The translations under genes were made by a program, and so were the position numbers. A DNA stretch of 17,263 nt from assembly GCA_022866185.1 (NCBI GenBank), contig JALHUG010000095.1, forward strand, positions 1-17,263, given 5' to 3'. The notes under the pieces were generated by a model. The model ran no database searches. It was not told where the DNA came from and worked only from the letters and a program-made list of their open reading frames with translations. The DNA is from Dehalococcoidia bacterium. GTDB lineage: Bacteria > Chloroflexota > Dehalococcoidia > SM23-28-2. Shown here piece by piece: positions 1 to 6,104 of the stretch (position 1 is the first letter of the stretch; each line of letters begins with the position of its first letter).

Positions 1-640
1 CGGAGCACTCGATGTGCCAGCCAGGACGCCCCGGCCCCCAGGGGCTGGGCCAGGATGGCTCTCCCGGCTTGGCTGCCTTCCAGAGGGCGAAATCGCCCGG
101 GTGCTCCTTGCTCTCGCCGGGCTCCACCTCTCGCCCTACGCCACACGACGCGGCGGCCTCCGTGGCCTCCAGGCTGCGGCCGGAGAGCTTGCCGTAGTCC
201 TTCTTGGCGCTGACCCGGAAGTAGACGTCGCCGTCAGCGACATAGGCGTAGCCCTTGTCCATCAGGGTGGAGATCATCTCGATCATGTTGGGGATCTCCT
301 CGGTGGCGCGCGGGTAGACGTGGGCCGGCAGGACGTTGAGGGCCTCCATCTCGCTGGCATACTCGGCGATCAACCGCTCGGTCAGCTCCTGGGTGGGGAT
401 GCCCAACTGGTTGGCGCGGGCGATGATGCGGTCGTCGATGTCGGTGTAGTTCTGGACGTGGCGTACCTGATAGCCGCGGTACTCCAGGTAGCGGCGGAGC
501 ACATCGAAGATGATGTAGCTCATGGCATGGCCCAGGTGGCTGCTGTCATAAGGCGTTACGCCGCAGACGTACATCTTCACCGCGCCCTCCGCTGGGGCGA
601 AGTCCTCCTTGCTGCCGCTGAGGGTGTTGTAGAGCTTCAA
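1..640 (-). CDS. cysS: Cysteinyl-tRNA synthetase, N-terminal 213 residues (runs off the left edge)
   Basis: Class I aminoacyl-tRNA synthetase that charges tRNA-Cys with cysteine in the cytoplasm. The visible part holds the Rossmann catalytic domain: the strand with the first zinc ligand (YVCGVTPYD, Cys26), the HIGH-type signature HLGH at residues 35-38, and near the window edge GWHIECS, which carries the second zinc cysteine. The KMSKS loop and anticodon-binding domain lie outside the window. I start it at TTG (640-638): AGGAGG sits 7 bases upstream, an ATG slightly further up is out of frame, and the residues from this TTG (LKLYNTLSG) match the usual CysS start. The TTG overlaps the cysE stop as TTGA, so the two genes are probably translationally coupled. 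Identification is firm; only the exact start is inferred. Confidence 0.95.
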   Translation of the reverse strand, partial: MKLYNTLSGSKEDFAPAEGAVKMYVCGVTPYDSSHLGHAMSYIIFDVLRRYLEYRGYQVRHVQNYTDIDDRIIARANQLGIPTQELTERLIAEYASEMEALNVLPAHVYPRATEEIPNMIEMISTLMDKGYAYVADGDVYFRVSAKKDYGKLSGRSLEATEAAASCGVGREVEPGESKEHPGDFALWKAAKPGEPSWPSPWGPGRPGWHIECS

Positions 641-1317
641 GGGGCATCCTCCTGGCGCTGGCTGGCGGCTGGCTCCTGCCGTATTCTCTTCTCCAGTTCG
701 GCGATGCGCTTCTCCAGCTTCTGGATCTGCCCTTCCAGCCGTTGAATAATATCCCACTCGGGGTCGGGCAATTTCAAGATCGTATCGTCGCCGGGGTCAT
801 GATAGGCCACCACGTGGCCGGGTACACCCACCACGGTGGCGTTATCAGGCACATTGGAGACTACCACAGAGCCGGCCCCGATGCGCACGTTGTTCCCCAC
901 ATTTATCGCCCCGATGAGCTTGGCGCCAGCCCCCACCACCACGTTGTTGCCCAGGGTAGGGTGCCGCTTGGCTCGCTTGGTGCTGGTGCCCCCCAGGGTC
1001 ACGCCCTGAAAGAGATGGCAGTTGTCGCCGATCTGCGTCGTCTCGCCGATGACCACCCCCATGCCGTGGTCGATGAAGAAGCCCTCGCCGATCTCGGCGC
1101 CGGGGTGGATCTCGATGCCGGTGAGGACACGACTGAACTGGGAAATGATCCTGGCCGGCACGCGCAGGTCCCTCTGATGAAGAGAATGAGCCAGGCGATG
1201 AAGCTGGCGGGCGTGAAAGCCGGGGTAGGTCAGAACGATCTCTAGGGCGCTGGTAGCGGCTGGGTCCCGCTCCTGCGCGGCTTGGATATCGCGTCTAATG
1301 CTCCGTAAGACCGACAC
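637..1317 (-). CDS. cysE: Serine O-acetyltransferase
   Basis: Makes O-acetylserine from serine and acetyl-CoA, the first step of cysteine synthesis. The 226-residue product has the N-terminal helical segment (LRSIRRDIQAAQERDPAA), then a left-handed beta-helix of hexapeptide repeats from about residue 70 to 165. The catalytic Asp-His region is IDHGMG (D83, H84) and the second active-site His is in KRHPTLG (H119). After the beta-helix, residues about 188-214 form a charged heptad helix (QKLEKRIAELEKRIRQ), probably a coiled coil, instead of the short tail of the enterobacterial enzyme. The start is GTG at 1317: an in-frame TGA lies 9 bases upstream and an AGGAGG about 11 bases upstream. It lies directly before cysS, so precursor synthesis and tRNA charging for cysteine are in one unit. 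Confidence 0.95.
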   Translation of the reverse strand: MSVLRSIRRDIQAAQERDPAATSALEIVLTYPGFHARQLHRLAHSLHQRDLRVPARIISQFSRVLTGIEIHPGAEIGEGFFIDHGMGVVIGETTQIGDNCHLFQGVTLGGTSTKRAKRHPTLGNNVVVGAGAKLIGAINVGNNVRIGAGSVVVSNVPDNATVVGVPGHVVAYHDPGDDTILKLPDPEWDIIQRLEGQIQKLEKRIAELEKRIRQEPAASQRQEDAP

Positions 1318-1360
1318 GGGCCATCATCCCTCCTGTCCGTGGCTGCCCTCTTCCCTCTTG

Positions 1361-1388
1361 GGGGTGTCCCGGCCCAGCGGGGCACCCC
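1361..1388 (-). other. Inverted repeat in the ispF-cysE gap
   Basis: In the 159-base gap before cysE, arms of about 10 bases (plus strand GGGGTGTCCC and GGGGCACCCC, one G-T pair) flank an 8-base loop. On the transcribed minus strand one pair becomes a C-A mismatch and no T-run follows, so a terminator is unlikely. It could be a leader hairpin or an RNA processing site. I see no T-box specifier or the conserved T-box bulge here. Confidence 0.3.
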
Positions 1389-1476
1389 TCTATACATATG
1401 CAGATCAAGCGACAGCACGCCGCCACGGCCAGGGCAGGAAGCATCCCGTGAGATAAGGCCATACCGATTTCCGTTC

Positions 1477-1950
1477 CTAACGTTCCTGCAGCAGGGCCAC
1501 AGCCAGAGCGGCAATCGCCTTACCGCGACCGATGTCGCCGATGCCCTCGTTGGTGGTAGCTTTAACGTTTACCCTCGCTTCGTCCAGGGCGAGGGTGGCA
1601 GCGATACGCTGCCGCATCGAGCGGATGTGGGGGCTCAGGCGCGGCCTCTCGGCAATGACGGTAGCATCCACACTCCAGACGGCGTAGCCTACCTGGGCTA
1701 TCATCTGGCCGGTTTGGGCCAATAGCTTGCGGCTGTCAGACCCAGCGTAGGTCGGATCGTCTGGCGGGAAGAAGCATCCGATGTCGCCCAGGCCCGCTGC
1801 CCCCAGCATGGCGTCCATAATAGCGTGGAGGAGGACATCAGCATCGCTGTGGCCGCCCAGCCCTGTCTCGCCCGCTATTTCCACGCCCCCCAGAATGAGC
1901 CGACGCCCCTTCTGGAGCTTGTGTATATCATAGCCGATGCCTATCCGCAT
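1477..1950 (-). CDS. ispF: 2-C-methyl-D-erythritol 2,4-cyclodiphosphate synthase
   Basis: Cyclises CDP-methylerythritol 2-phosphate to MEcPP, the fifth step of the MEP isoprenoid pathway. The 157-residue length is normal for the family. The zinc ligands are visible as D8 and H10 (GYDIH) and H42 (HSDADVLLH). The substrate loop DIGCFFPPDDP (residues 56-66) and the C-terminal VKATTNEGIG motif with its Thr and Glu are intact. The ATG start gives the standard MRIGIGYDIH N-terminus. It follows ispD, the enzyme two steps earlier, with 161 bases between them; nearly all of that gap is a 139-bp repeated element (1976-2114), which suggests that the two genes were once closer together. Confidence 0.96.
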   Translation of the reverse strand: MRIGIGYDIHKLQKGRRLILGGVEIAGETGLGGHSDADVLLHAIMDAMLGAAGLGDIGCFFPPDDPTYAGSDSRKLLAQTGQMIAQVGYAVWSVDATVIAERPRLSPHIRSMRQRIAATLALDEARVNVKATTNEGIGDIGRGKAIAALAVALLQER

Positions 1951-1975
1951 GTCTAACCTGCCTTGCCTTGCGCGG

Positions 1976-2114
1976 CGGTTCGCCGTTGATGGTTTGATTC
2001 TCGACCCCCCCGACCTGTCGGGGGGGCATCGAATTCGTCCCCCATGCCCCAGCCTTCAGGCTGGGGTTATGTGCAAACCCCGGAGCCCAGAACCCACCAA
2101 TCATGAACCAGTTA
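1976..2114. repeat. 139-bp two-hairpin repeated element, copy 1
   Basis: Same length and end sequences as copy 2 at 4969-5107: the plus strand begins CGGTTCGC and ends CCAATCATGAACCAGTTA. Hairpin A spans 2005-2026 (arms CCCCCCCGAC/GTCGGGGGGG). Hairpin B spans 2047-2066 (arms CCCCAGCC/GGCTGGGG around TTCA). The conserved spacer between them contains GCATCGAATTCG. The element ends are imperfect inverted repeats of each other (TGGTTCATGATTGG against CGGTTCGCCGTTGATGG). The last three bases (TTA) are the ispD stop codon read on the minus strand. This resembles a MITE or a REP/BIME-type palindromic unit; I see no transposase in the window. Confidence 0.85.
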
Positions 2115-2798
2115 CCTGCCTTGCCCGAGAAGCGCTTCCACTACGGCCAAGTCGGCGGCGGTGGTCACCTTGATGTTCCGGGGCGAGCCCTCAAATACCC
2201 TGACCTGACAGCCCAGGCTCTCCACCAGAGCGGCGTCATCGGTGGCCTCACCCTGAGCCCGCTGGTGAGCCTCGCGCAGGATGTTATAGCGGAAGACCTG
2301 CGGCGTCTGGGCGGCCCACAACTGGCCCCTGGAGAGGGTGCGCCCGATGACGCCCGGCGGCTCCACCTCTTTGACTGTGTCTCTCATGGGTAGAGCAGCA
2401 ATGGCTGCCCCTGTCTCCTTCGCCGCCTCCAGGCCCCGCTCGATAAGCTCGGCGGTCACCAGGGGGCGGGCGCCGTCATGCACCACCACCCACTGACAAG
2501 ACGCCAGCGCCGCCAGACCGTTACGCACCGAATCCTGGCGGCATTCGCCCCCCTGGCAGACGGCCGTCACCTTGTCGAGGCCGGCCTCGGCCACCAGCTC
2601 TCTTCCTCGCTCCACGTTCTCTGGCGAAAGGACCAGCACCACCCTGCCCACGCCACGACAGACCTGGAAAGCGCTGAGGGTGTGGACGAGAAGGGGCTTG
2701 CCGCCAACGACGGCGAACAGCTTATCCTTGCCGCCCATCCGCTCGCTGCGGCCGGCAGCAGCGATAATGGCCCCCACTGACTCCTGGCTGGCGGACAT
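2112..2798 (-). CDS. ispD: 2-C-methyl-D-erythritol 4-phosphate cytidylyltransferase
   Basis: Transfers CMP from CTP to MEP in the MEP isoprenoid pathway. The 228 residues show the nucleotidyltransferase signature AAAGRSERMGGKDK (about residues 13-26), the CTP-binding RQDSVRNGL, the metal/substrate motif VVHDGARPLV, a TPQVFRY segment and the TDDAALVE motif near the C-terminus, all intact. The product has normal length. It starts 20 bases after yacL ends; the ribosome binding site is weak, so it is probably read from the yacL promoter. Its stop codon TAA is the terminal trinucleotide of the 139-bp repeat copy 1, so the last few residues (LLGQGR) may have been changed when the element arrived. 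Confidence 0.96.
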   Translation of the reverse strand: MSASQESVGAIIAAAGRSERMGGKDKLFAVVGGKPLLVHTLSAFQVCRGVGRVVLVLSPENVERGRELVAEAGLDKVTAVCQGGECRQDSVRNGLAALASCQWVVVHDGARPLVTAELIERGLEAAKETGAAIAALPMRDTVKEVEPPGVIGRTLSRGQLWAAQTPQVFRYNILREAHQRAQGEATDDAALVESLGCQVRVFEGSPRNIKVTTAADLAVVEALLGQGR

Positions 2799-2818
2799 AG
2801 GCGCGCCCTATCGATGTA

Positions 2819-3874
2819 TCAGCCTACGGCCTTGGGGGCAGCGAAGATCATCCGGCCAGCCACGGTCTGAAGAACGCGGGTGACGATGACCTCCAACTGC
2901 TCGTTGAGGTAGCGGCGGCCGCCCTCGACCACCACCATGGTGCCATCGTCCAGGAAGCCGACCCCTTGGCCGCTCTCCTTCCCCTCCTGGATGATGTGCA
3001 CCTCCATCTCCTCGCCGGGCAGCACCACCGCCTTGACCGCGTTGGCCAGGTGGTTGACGTTGAGAACGCGCACACCCTCCAGTTCTGCGACGCGATTGAG
3101 GTTGAAGTCGTTGGTCATGAGAGGACAGTCCATGCTCTTGGCCAGGCGGATGAGCTTGCTGTCCACATCCCGCGCATCCTCGAAGTCCACATCCGAAACC
3201 TGTATGGGCACCGGCGCTTCCTGTTGAAGGCGGCCGAGGATCTCCAGACCACGCCGGCCACGGTTGCGCCTGAGGGAATCGGGCGAATCGGCGATGTAGC
3301 GCAGCTCGTCCAGGACGAAGCGCGGTATCACCAGGGTGGCCATGATAAAGCCCGTCTGGACGATATCGGCCATGCGCCCGTCGATGACAGCACTGGTGTC
3401 GAGAACGATCTGATGGGACACACGGCCCGTCCCTTTGCCCGCCAGGGGCGGGTTGCGGGAAAAGAAGCCGGCGAACTGCTCCCCGCGATTGACCATGGCC
3501 GCCACGCCCAGAGCGCCCAGGACGGCGCTAACCACGAATGGAGCAAGCACGCCGCCGACGCTGGGAAGGGTGATGAGGGCGGGCGTCAAGAGGGCCGCCA
3601 CCAGGAGGCCGGCCACCAGGCCGCAGGTGCCCAGCACAAACTGAATGGGCTCGATCCCGTTCGTCCACTGTTGGAAGCGACGCAGGGGCTCCAGGAAGAG
3701 GAAGGGCCCCGCTATGGCCCCGAAAATAGCGGACAGCACGGGCGGCGCTGTCCACAAGATCGCGGCGGTGGTGCCGCTGTCGCCCTCGGCCATGAATGCT
3801 CCCATACAAAGGCCCACATAGCCAAAGAAGATAGCACCAACAACGCGAAGAATGATGTTGACATTGATGAGCAT
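2819..3874 (-). CDS. yacL: Membrane-anchored PIN-TRAM protein, YacL family
   Basis: Predicted 351-residue integral membrane protein with a cytosolic nuclease-like region. Four hydrophobic segments occupy roughly the first 130 residues. A PIN domain follows with its acidic residues visible (VLDTSAVIDGR, FVLDELRYIAD, DVDSKLIRLA, TNDFN). The C-terminal TRAM domain begins near GEEMEVHIIQEG and is likely RNA-binding. Function in this family is not settled; PIN plus TRAM suggests RNA cleavage. I use ATG 3874 because GGGGAGG lies 9 bases upstream; a GTG 18 bases earlier falls on that ribosome site. Adjacency to ispD is the Bacillus arrangement, where the c-di-AMP synthase gene disA precedes yacL. 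It has its own promoter and a hairpin-rich leader. Confidence 0.92.
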   Translation of the reverse strand: MLINVNIILRVVGAIFFGYVGLCMGAFMAEGDSGTTAAILWTAPPVLSAIFGAIAGPFLFLEPLRRFQQWTNGIEPIQFVLGTCGLVAGLLVAALLTPALITLPSVGGVLAPFVVSAVLGALGVAAMVNRGEQFAGFFSRNPPLAGKGTGRVSHQIVLDTSAVIDGRMADIVQTGFIMATLVIPRFVLDELRYIADSPDSLRRNRGRRGLEILGRLQQEAPVPIQVSDVDFEDARDVDSKLIRLAKSMDCPLMTNDFNLNRVAELEGVRVLNVNHLANAVKAVVLPGEEMEVHIIQEGKESGQGVGFLDDGTMVVVEGGRRYLNEQLEVIVTRVLQTVAGRMIFAAPKAVG

Positions 3875-3903
3875 CGAATAATACCTCCCCACCGACCGCA
3901 GTT

Positions 3904-3978
3904 CTCCGCCTTAGGCGGAGCTAGGAGAGAAGTGCCCTAGGCACGCTCCCTCAGCGAGGCCTCAGAATAAAGGAGGCC
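3904..3978 (-). promoter_or_regulatory. yacL 5' leader with four consecutive hairpins
   Basis: Between the predicted transcription start (about 3987) and the yacL ribosome site there are four short inverted repeats in a row: 3958-3978 (6-bp stem GGCCTC/GAGGCC, 9-base loop), 3944-3956 (CGCT/AGCG, 4 bp), 3932-3944 (GTGCC/GGCAC with a 3-base loop) and 3904-3920 (CTCCGCC/GGCGGAG with a 3-base loop). None is followed by a T-run. This may be a structured untranslated leader; it matches no riboswitch class I know. Confidence 0.5.
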
Positions 3979-3993
3979 AGATAATCTACAGCA

Positions 3994-4022
3994 AGTATAG
4001 CATAAACTCGCACACGCGTCAA
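3994..4022 (-). promoter_or_regulatory. Sigma-70-type promoter of the yacL-ispD-ispF-cysE-cysS unit
   Basis: Reading the minus strand: -35 TTGACG (4022-4017), 17-base spacer, -10 TATACT (3999-3994), with an extended -10 TGC directly before it. Both hexamers match consensus at 5 of 6 positions. It sits between the end of the membrane protein gene and yacL. Confidence 0.8.
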
Positions 4023-4029
4023 AGCACGC

Positions 4030-4689
4030 CTAGCCTAAGTAGCCCCCCAGCAGCTCAATGCCGAACTCGCCCAAGGCTGCCATGTACAGGTCTTTAATGA
4101 TCTTCCCGGCCAAAACGGAGAGGAAGAAGCGGCCGAGCGGCATGCGGACAGCCCCTGCCGCTGCGCCAGCCAGATCGAACACCGGGTTGGGGATGATGGA
4201 CATGACGAACATGGTGATCACGCCGTGGCGCTCCATCCAGCCCTGAACCCGTTTGTACTCTGGCCGCTCCTCGAACATGATGCGGCCGCCGTAGCCAGCC
4301 GCATAGCCGGTGAATTCGCCCAGGGCCTCCGCCAGGCCAGCAACGAGACCGACGAAAACGAAGGCCGGTATGCCCAGATAGGAGTTGAGGATGGCGCCAC
4401 CGCCAACCACGGACGCAATGGCAGGGGTGGGCAGGATCATCGAGGCGGCCCCGATGAAGCTGATGATGAACACGCCGGCGTAGCCTTAGTCCCTGAGCCT
4501 GCTCACCTCCACCTGGAAGTAGAAGAAGGCAAAGGCGAAGGCGGTCATCACAGCGACGACGAGGATGAGAAGAGCATACTCCAGGCGCCAGGCAGCCCAC
4601 CGCCTGTCCCTCATCACTGTGCTCTTCTCATTGGGAAGGCTCATGCTTCGGACGCTTCCCCCCATTGCCACCTTCCCCCTGCCAGTCAT
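4030..4689 (-). pseudogene. VTT/DedA-like (COG1238-type) small membrane protein, split by an in-frame TAA
   Basis: Two reading frames, 4689-4486 and 4473-4030, are in the same phase and separated only by TAA at 4488-4486. Read through, they give one membrane protein of about 219 residues: an N-terminal transmembrane helix (YALLILVVAVMTAFAFAFF), then RLRD-stop-GYAGVFIISF, ILPTPAIA, GEFTGYAAGYGGR and PNPVFDLAGAAAG, the hallmark of VTT (SNARE-associated) proteins. Relatives typically have Tyr where the TAA is (DYGYxGVF), so a TAC-to-TAA change is the simplest explanation. No other damage is visible, so the event is recent, or it is a sequencing error, or the stop is read through. Family members are flippase-like membrane proteins of uncertain substrate. 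The true start could be ATG 4689, 4665 or 4644. It is the only gene directly behind the c-di-AMP riboswitch. Confidence 0.82.
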
Positions 4690-4708
4690 CGAGCGACGCC
4701 CATGCCCA

Positions 4709-4746
4709 ATACGAACGAAGGGACGGGAGGCCTAGCCTCTCGTCCC
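4709..4746 (-). terminator. Intrinsic terminator, riboswitch expression platform
   Basis: On the minus strand GGGACGAGAGGC-TAG-GCCTCCCGTCCC forms an 11-bp stem with one A-C mismatch (4746-4720), followed by the T-rich tail TTCGTTCGTATT. It lies between the aptamer and the first downstream start codon, where ligand-controlled termination would act. The ten bases GAGAGGCTAG occur twice (4762-4753 and 4741-4732). The upstream copy could compete for the 3' arm and act as an antiterminator. Confidence 0.8.
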
Positions 4747-4765
4747 TCTGCGCTAGCCTCTCCTT

Positions 4766-4905
4766 CGCATGCCTACGAGGTTAGCTGACGGGTTCGGCTT
4801 GAAGGAGTTAGCCTACTCCGACAGTGTCGGAGATTCACCCCGCTGCCCGCTGCTCGGCGGGCAATTGGTTCCCCCGTTCCCTGGCAGGGATTCGGCACCC
4901 TATTC
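4766..4905 (-). promoter_or_regulatory. Cyclic di-AMP riboswitch (ydaO/yuaA class)
   Basis: The minus strand carries the conserved blocks of the ydaO/yuaA aptamer in the right order: GGTGCCGAATCC near the 5' end (about 4898-4887), GGGGGAACCAA (4875-4865), GGGGTGAATC (4841-4832), GCCGAACCCGTCAGCTAACCTCGTAGGC split across 4798-4771. Variable hairpins lie between the blocks (GCCCGC/GCGGGC and CTCCGACA/TGTCGGAG). GTGCC near the start can pair with GGCAT at the 3' end to form P1. Class members bind c-di-AMP and usually switch genes off through a terminator; here a terminator follows directly. The controlled gene is the VTT-like membrane protein. The call is from memory of the consensus, without a covariance-model search. 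Confidence 0.88.
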
Positions 4906-4919
4906 GCTTGATCTACCTC

Positions 4920-4948
4920 AATTTAGCAAAAGCTCTGGTCGGTGTCAA
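4920..4948 (-). promoter_or_regulatory. Promoter of the c-di-AMP riboswitch transcript
   Basis: On the minus strand: perfect -35 TTGACA (4948-4943), 17-base spacer, -10 TAAATT (4925-4920, 4 of 6). Transcription would start near 4913, a few bases before the first conserved aptamer block, so the RNA begins almost directly with the aptamer. Confidence 0.82.
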
Positions 4949-4968
4949 TTAGCGCGCACGATGATGGC

Positions 4969-5107
4969 CGGTTCGCGGCTGGTGGCTTGATCCTCGACCC
5001 CCGCCTGAAGGCGGGGGCATCGAATTCGCCTCCTCATGCCCCCCGACCTGTCGGGGGTGTTGTGTATGAACCCGGAAGCTCCGAACTCTCCAATCATGAA
5101 CCAGTTA
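4969..5107. repeat. 139-bp two-hairpin repeated element, copy 2
   Basis: Exactly as long as copy 1 (1976-2114), with the same ends (CGGTTCGCGG at the left, CCAATCATGAACCAGTTA at the right) and the same GGCATCGAATTCG spacer. The hairpins differ from copy 1 by exchange: the first hairpin here (4998-5017, CCCCCGCC/GGCGGGGG around TGAA) corresponds to the second of copy 1 in inverted form. The second hairpin here (5040-5057, CCCCCGAC/GTCGGGGG) has the GACCTGTC core of the first hairpin of copy 1. The terminal TTA is the stop codon of the stress-protein gene. It may also end that transcript. Confidence 0.85.
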
Positions 5108-6022
5108 TGCACGATGGGGAACCACCAGCACCGGCTCGCCCGTCTGCCTCACCACAGCGTCGGTCACGCTACCCATGACCCAGCGGCGGAAGCCGGAGCG
5201 ACCGTGGGTGGTCATGACCACCAGACTGTCGGGAGTCTCCTTGGCGAACTCCACGATCCTGGGGCCCGGCGCGCCGCGCAATACCTCCCACTGCACCGTT
5301 AGTCCCCTGTCCTTGAGCTGCTTGGCCAAGCCCGTGAGGTAGCCCGAAGCCACCACGTCCAGTCGTTTCAGGATGTCACCAGGCACTGGCCAGCTATCTG
5401 GTGCCATGGGGGCGAACTGCACAGTAGTCTCGACGCCGATCACCTGAACAAGGATGGCCTCCAGCCCCAGAGCCTTGCTCAACTCCTCGGCGAAGGGGAT
5501 GGCCGCTTCGGCCGCTTTGGAGCCATCCAGGGGAACGATGACCTTCGACAGCCGTCCCTCGGCCTTGCCGCTGGCGCCCTCATCGCGTGGCCTGACGAGG
5601 AGGACGGGCTGATCACAGGCGCGCAGAATCTTGTTGACCCCGCTTCCCATCACCCAGCGGGCCAGCCCCGAGCGGCCGTGGGTAGACATGGCAATCAGGC
5701 CAACCTTCTCCTGCTCGGCCTGCTCCACGATCTGTGCTGCTGCCCGGCCCCTCACGACTTTGGTCTCGACGTCGATGCCCGCTTTGCGGAGCTGGTCGGC
5801 CACCCCCGCCAGGTAGTTCTCGGCCAGGGGCCGGATGCGCTCTGTGGTCTCGTCGGCGTAGGTCTTCTGCTCAGGGACCTCGTGGTCAAGGTCGGTCTCG
5901 ACGACATGAAAGAGGATGACATGACTATGGGCCCCCTTGGCCACCGCCATCACGTAAGGCAGGATCGCCTGAGCCAAGGGCGATCCATCCAGCGGTACGA
6001 GTATCTTATCGAACATCATCAT
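5105..6022 (-). CDS. Tandem-domain universal stress protein
   Basis: Cytoplasmic protein of about 305 residues with two UspA domains, roughly residues 3-145 and 160-303. Each begins with a beta-strand and Asp (ILVPLDGS, VIVPLDGS) and ends with the nucleotide-binding signature G-2x-G-9x-G: STHGRSGLARWVMGSG and TTHGRSGFRRWVMGSV. Both domains therefore look able to bind ATP. Usp proteins help with stress survival; the partner or target cannot be read from sequence. The frame stays open upstream, but those residues do not look like protein of this family. Three consecutive ATG codons (6022-6014) follow GGGAGAGG, and I take the first. Its TAA stop belongs to repeat copy 2. Confidence 0.93.
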   Translation of the reverse strand: MMMFDKILVPLDGSPLAQAILPYVMAVAKGAHSHVILFHVVETDLDHEVPEQKTYADETTERIRPLAENYLAGVADQLRKAGIDVETKVVRGRAAAQIVEQAEQEKVGLIAMSTHGRSGLARWVMGSGVNKILRACDQPVLLVRPRDEGASGKAEGRLSKVIVPLDGSKAAEAAIPFAEELSKALGLEAILVQVIGVETTVQFAPMAPDSWPVPGDILKRLDVVASGYLTGLAKQLKDRGLTVQWEVLRGAPGPRIVEFAKETPDSLVVMTTHGRSGFRRWVMGSVTDAVVRQTGEPVLVVPHRA

Positions 6023-6048
6023 GCCCTCTCCCAGAATAGTGCTGCTGT

Positions 6049-6077
6049 ATAGTAGCAATTGCTGAGTCTGCGGGCAA
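6049..6077 (-). promoter_or_regulatory. Possible promoter of the universal stress protein gene
   Basis: Minus strand TTGCCC (6077-6072), 17-base spacer, TACTAT (6054-6049); each hexamer matches at 4 of 6. It lies in the 82-base gap after the dihydrolipoyl dehydrogenase gene and would give a short leader. Confidence 0.5.
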
Positions 6078-6104
6078 GCCCTGCCAGACACACAGATTTG
6101 AAGC

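Noticed and set aside
1318..1476. T-box leader before cysE-cysS
   Set aside because: A hairpin is present, but neither the conserved T-box bulge sequence nor a Cys specifier loop nor a terminator with T-run could be found.
2966..3940. Plus-strand open frame of 324 codons opposite yacL
   Set aside because: Antisense shadow: no ribosome site or domain signal, and composition is typical of reverse reading of a GC-rich gene.
4030..4473. Independent short membrane protein starting at GTG 4473
   Set aside because: The start would fall inside a transmembrane segment, and the preceding frame supplies the expected N-terminus in the same phase. Better read as one interrupted gene.
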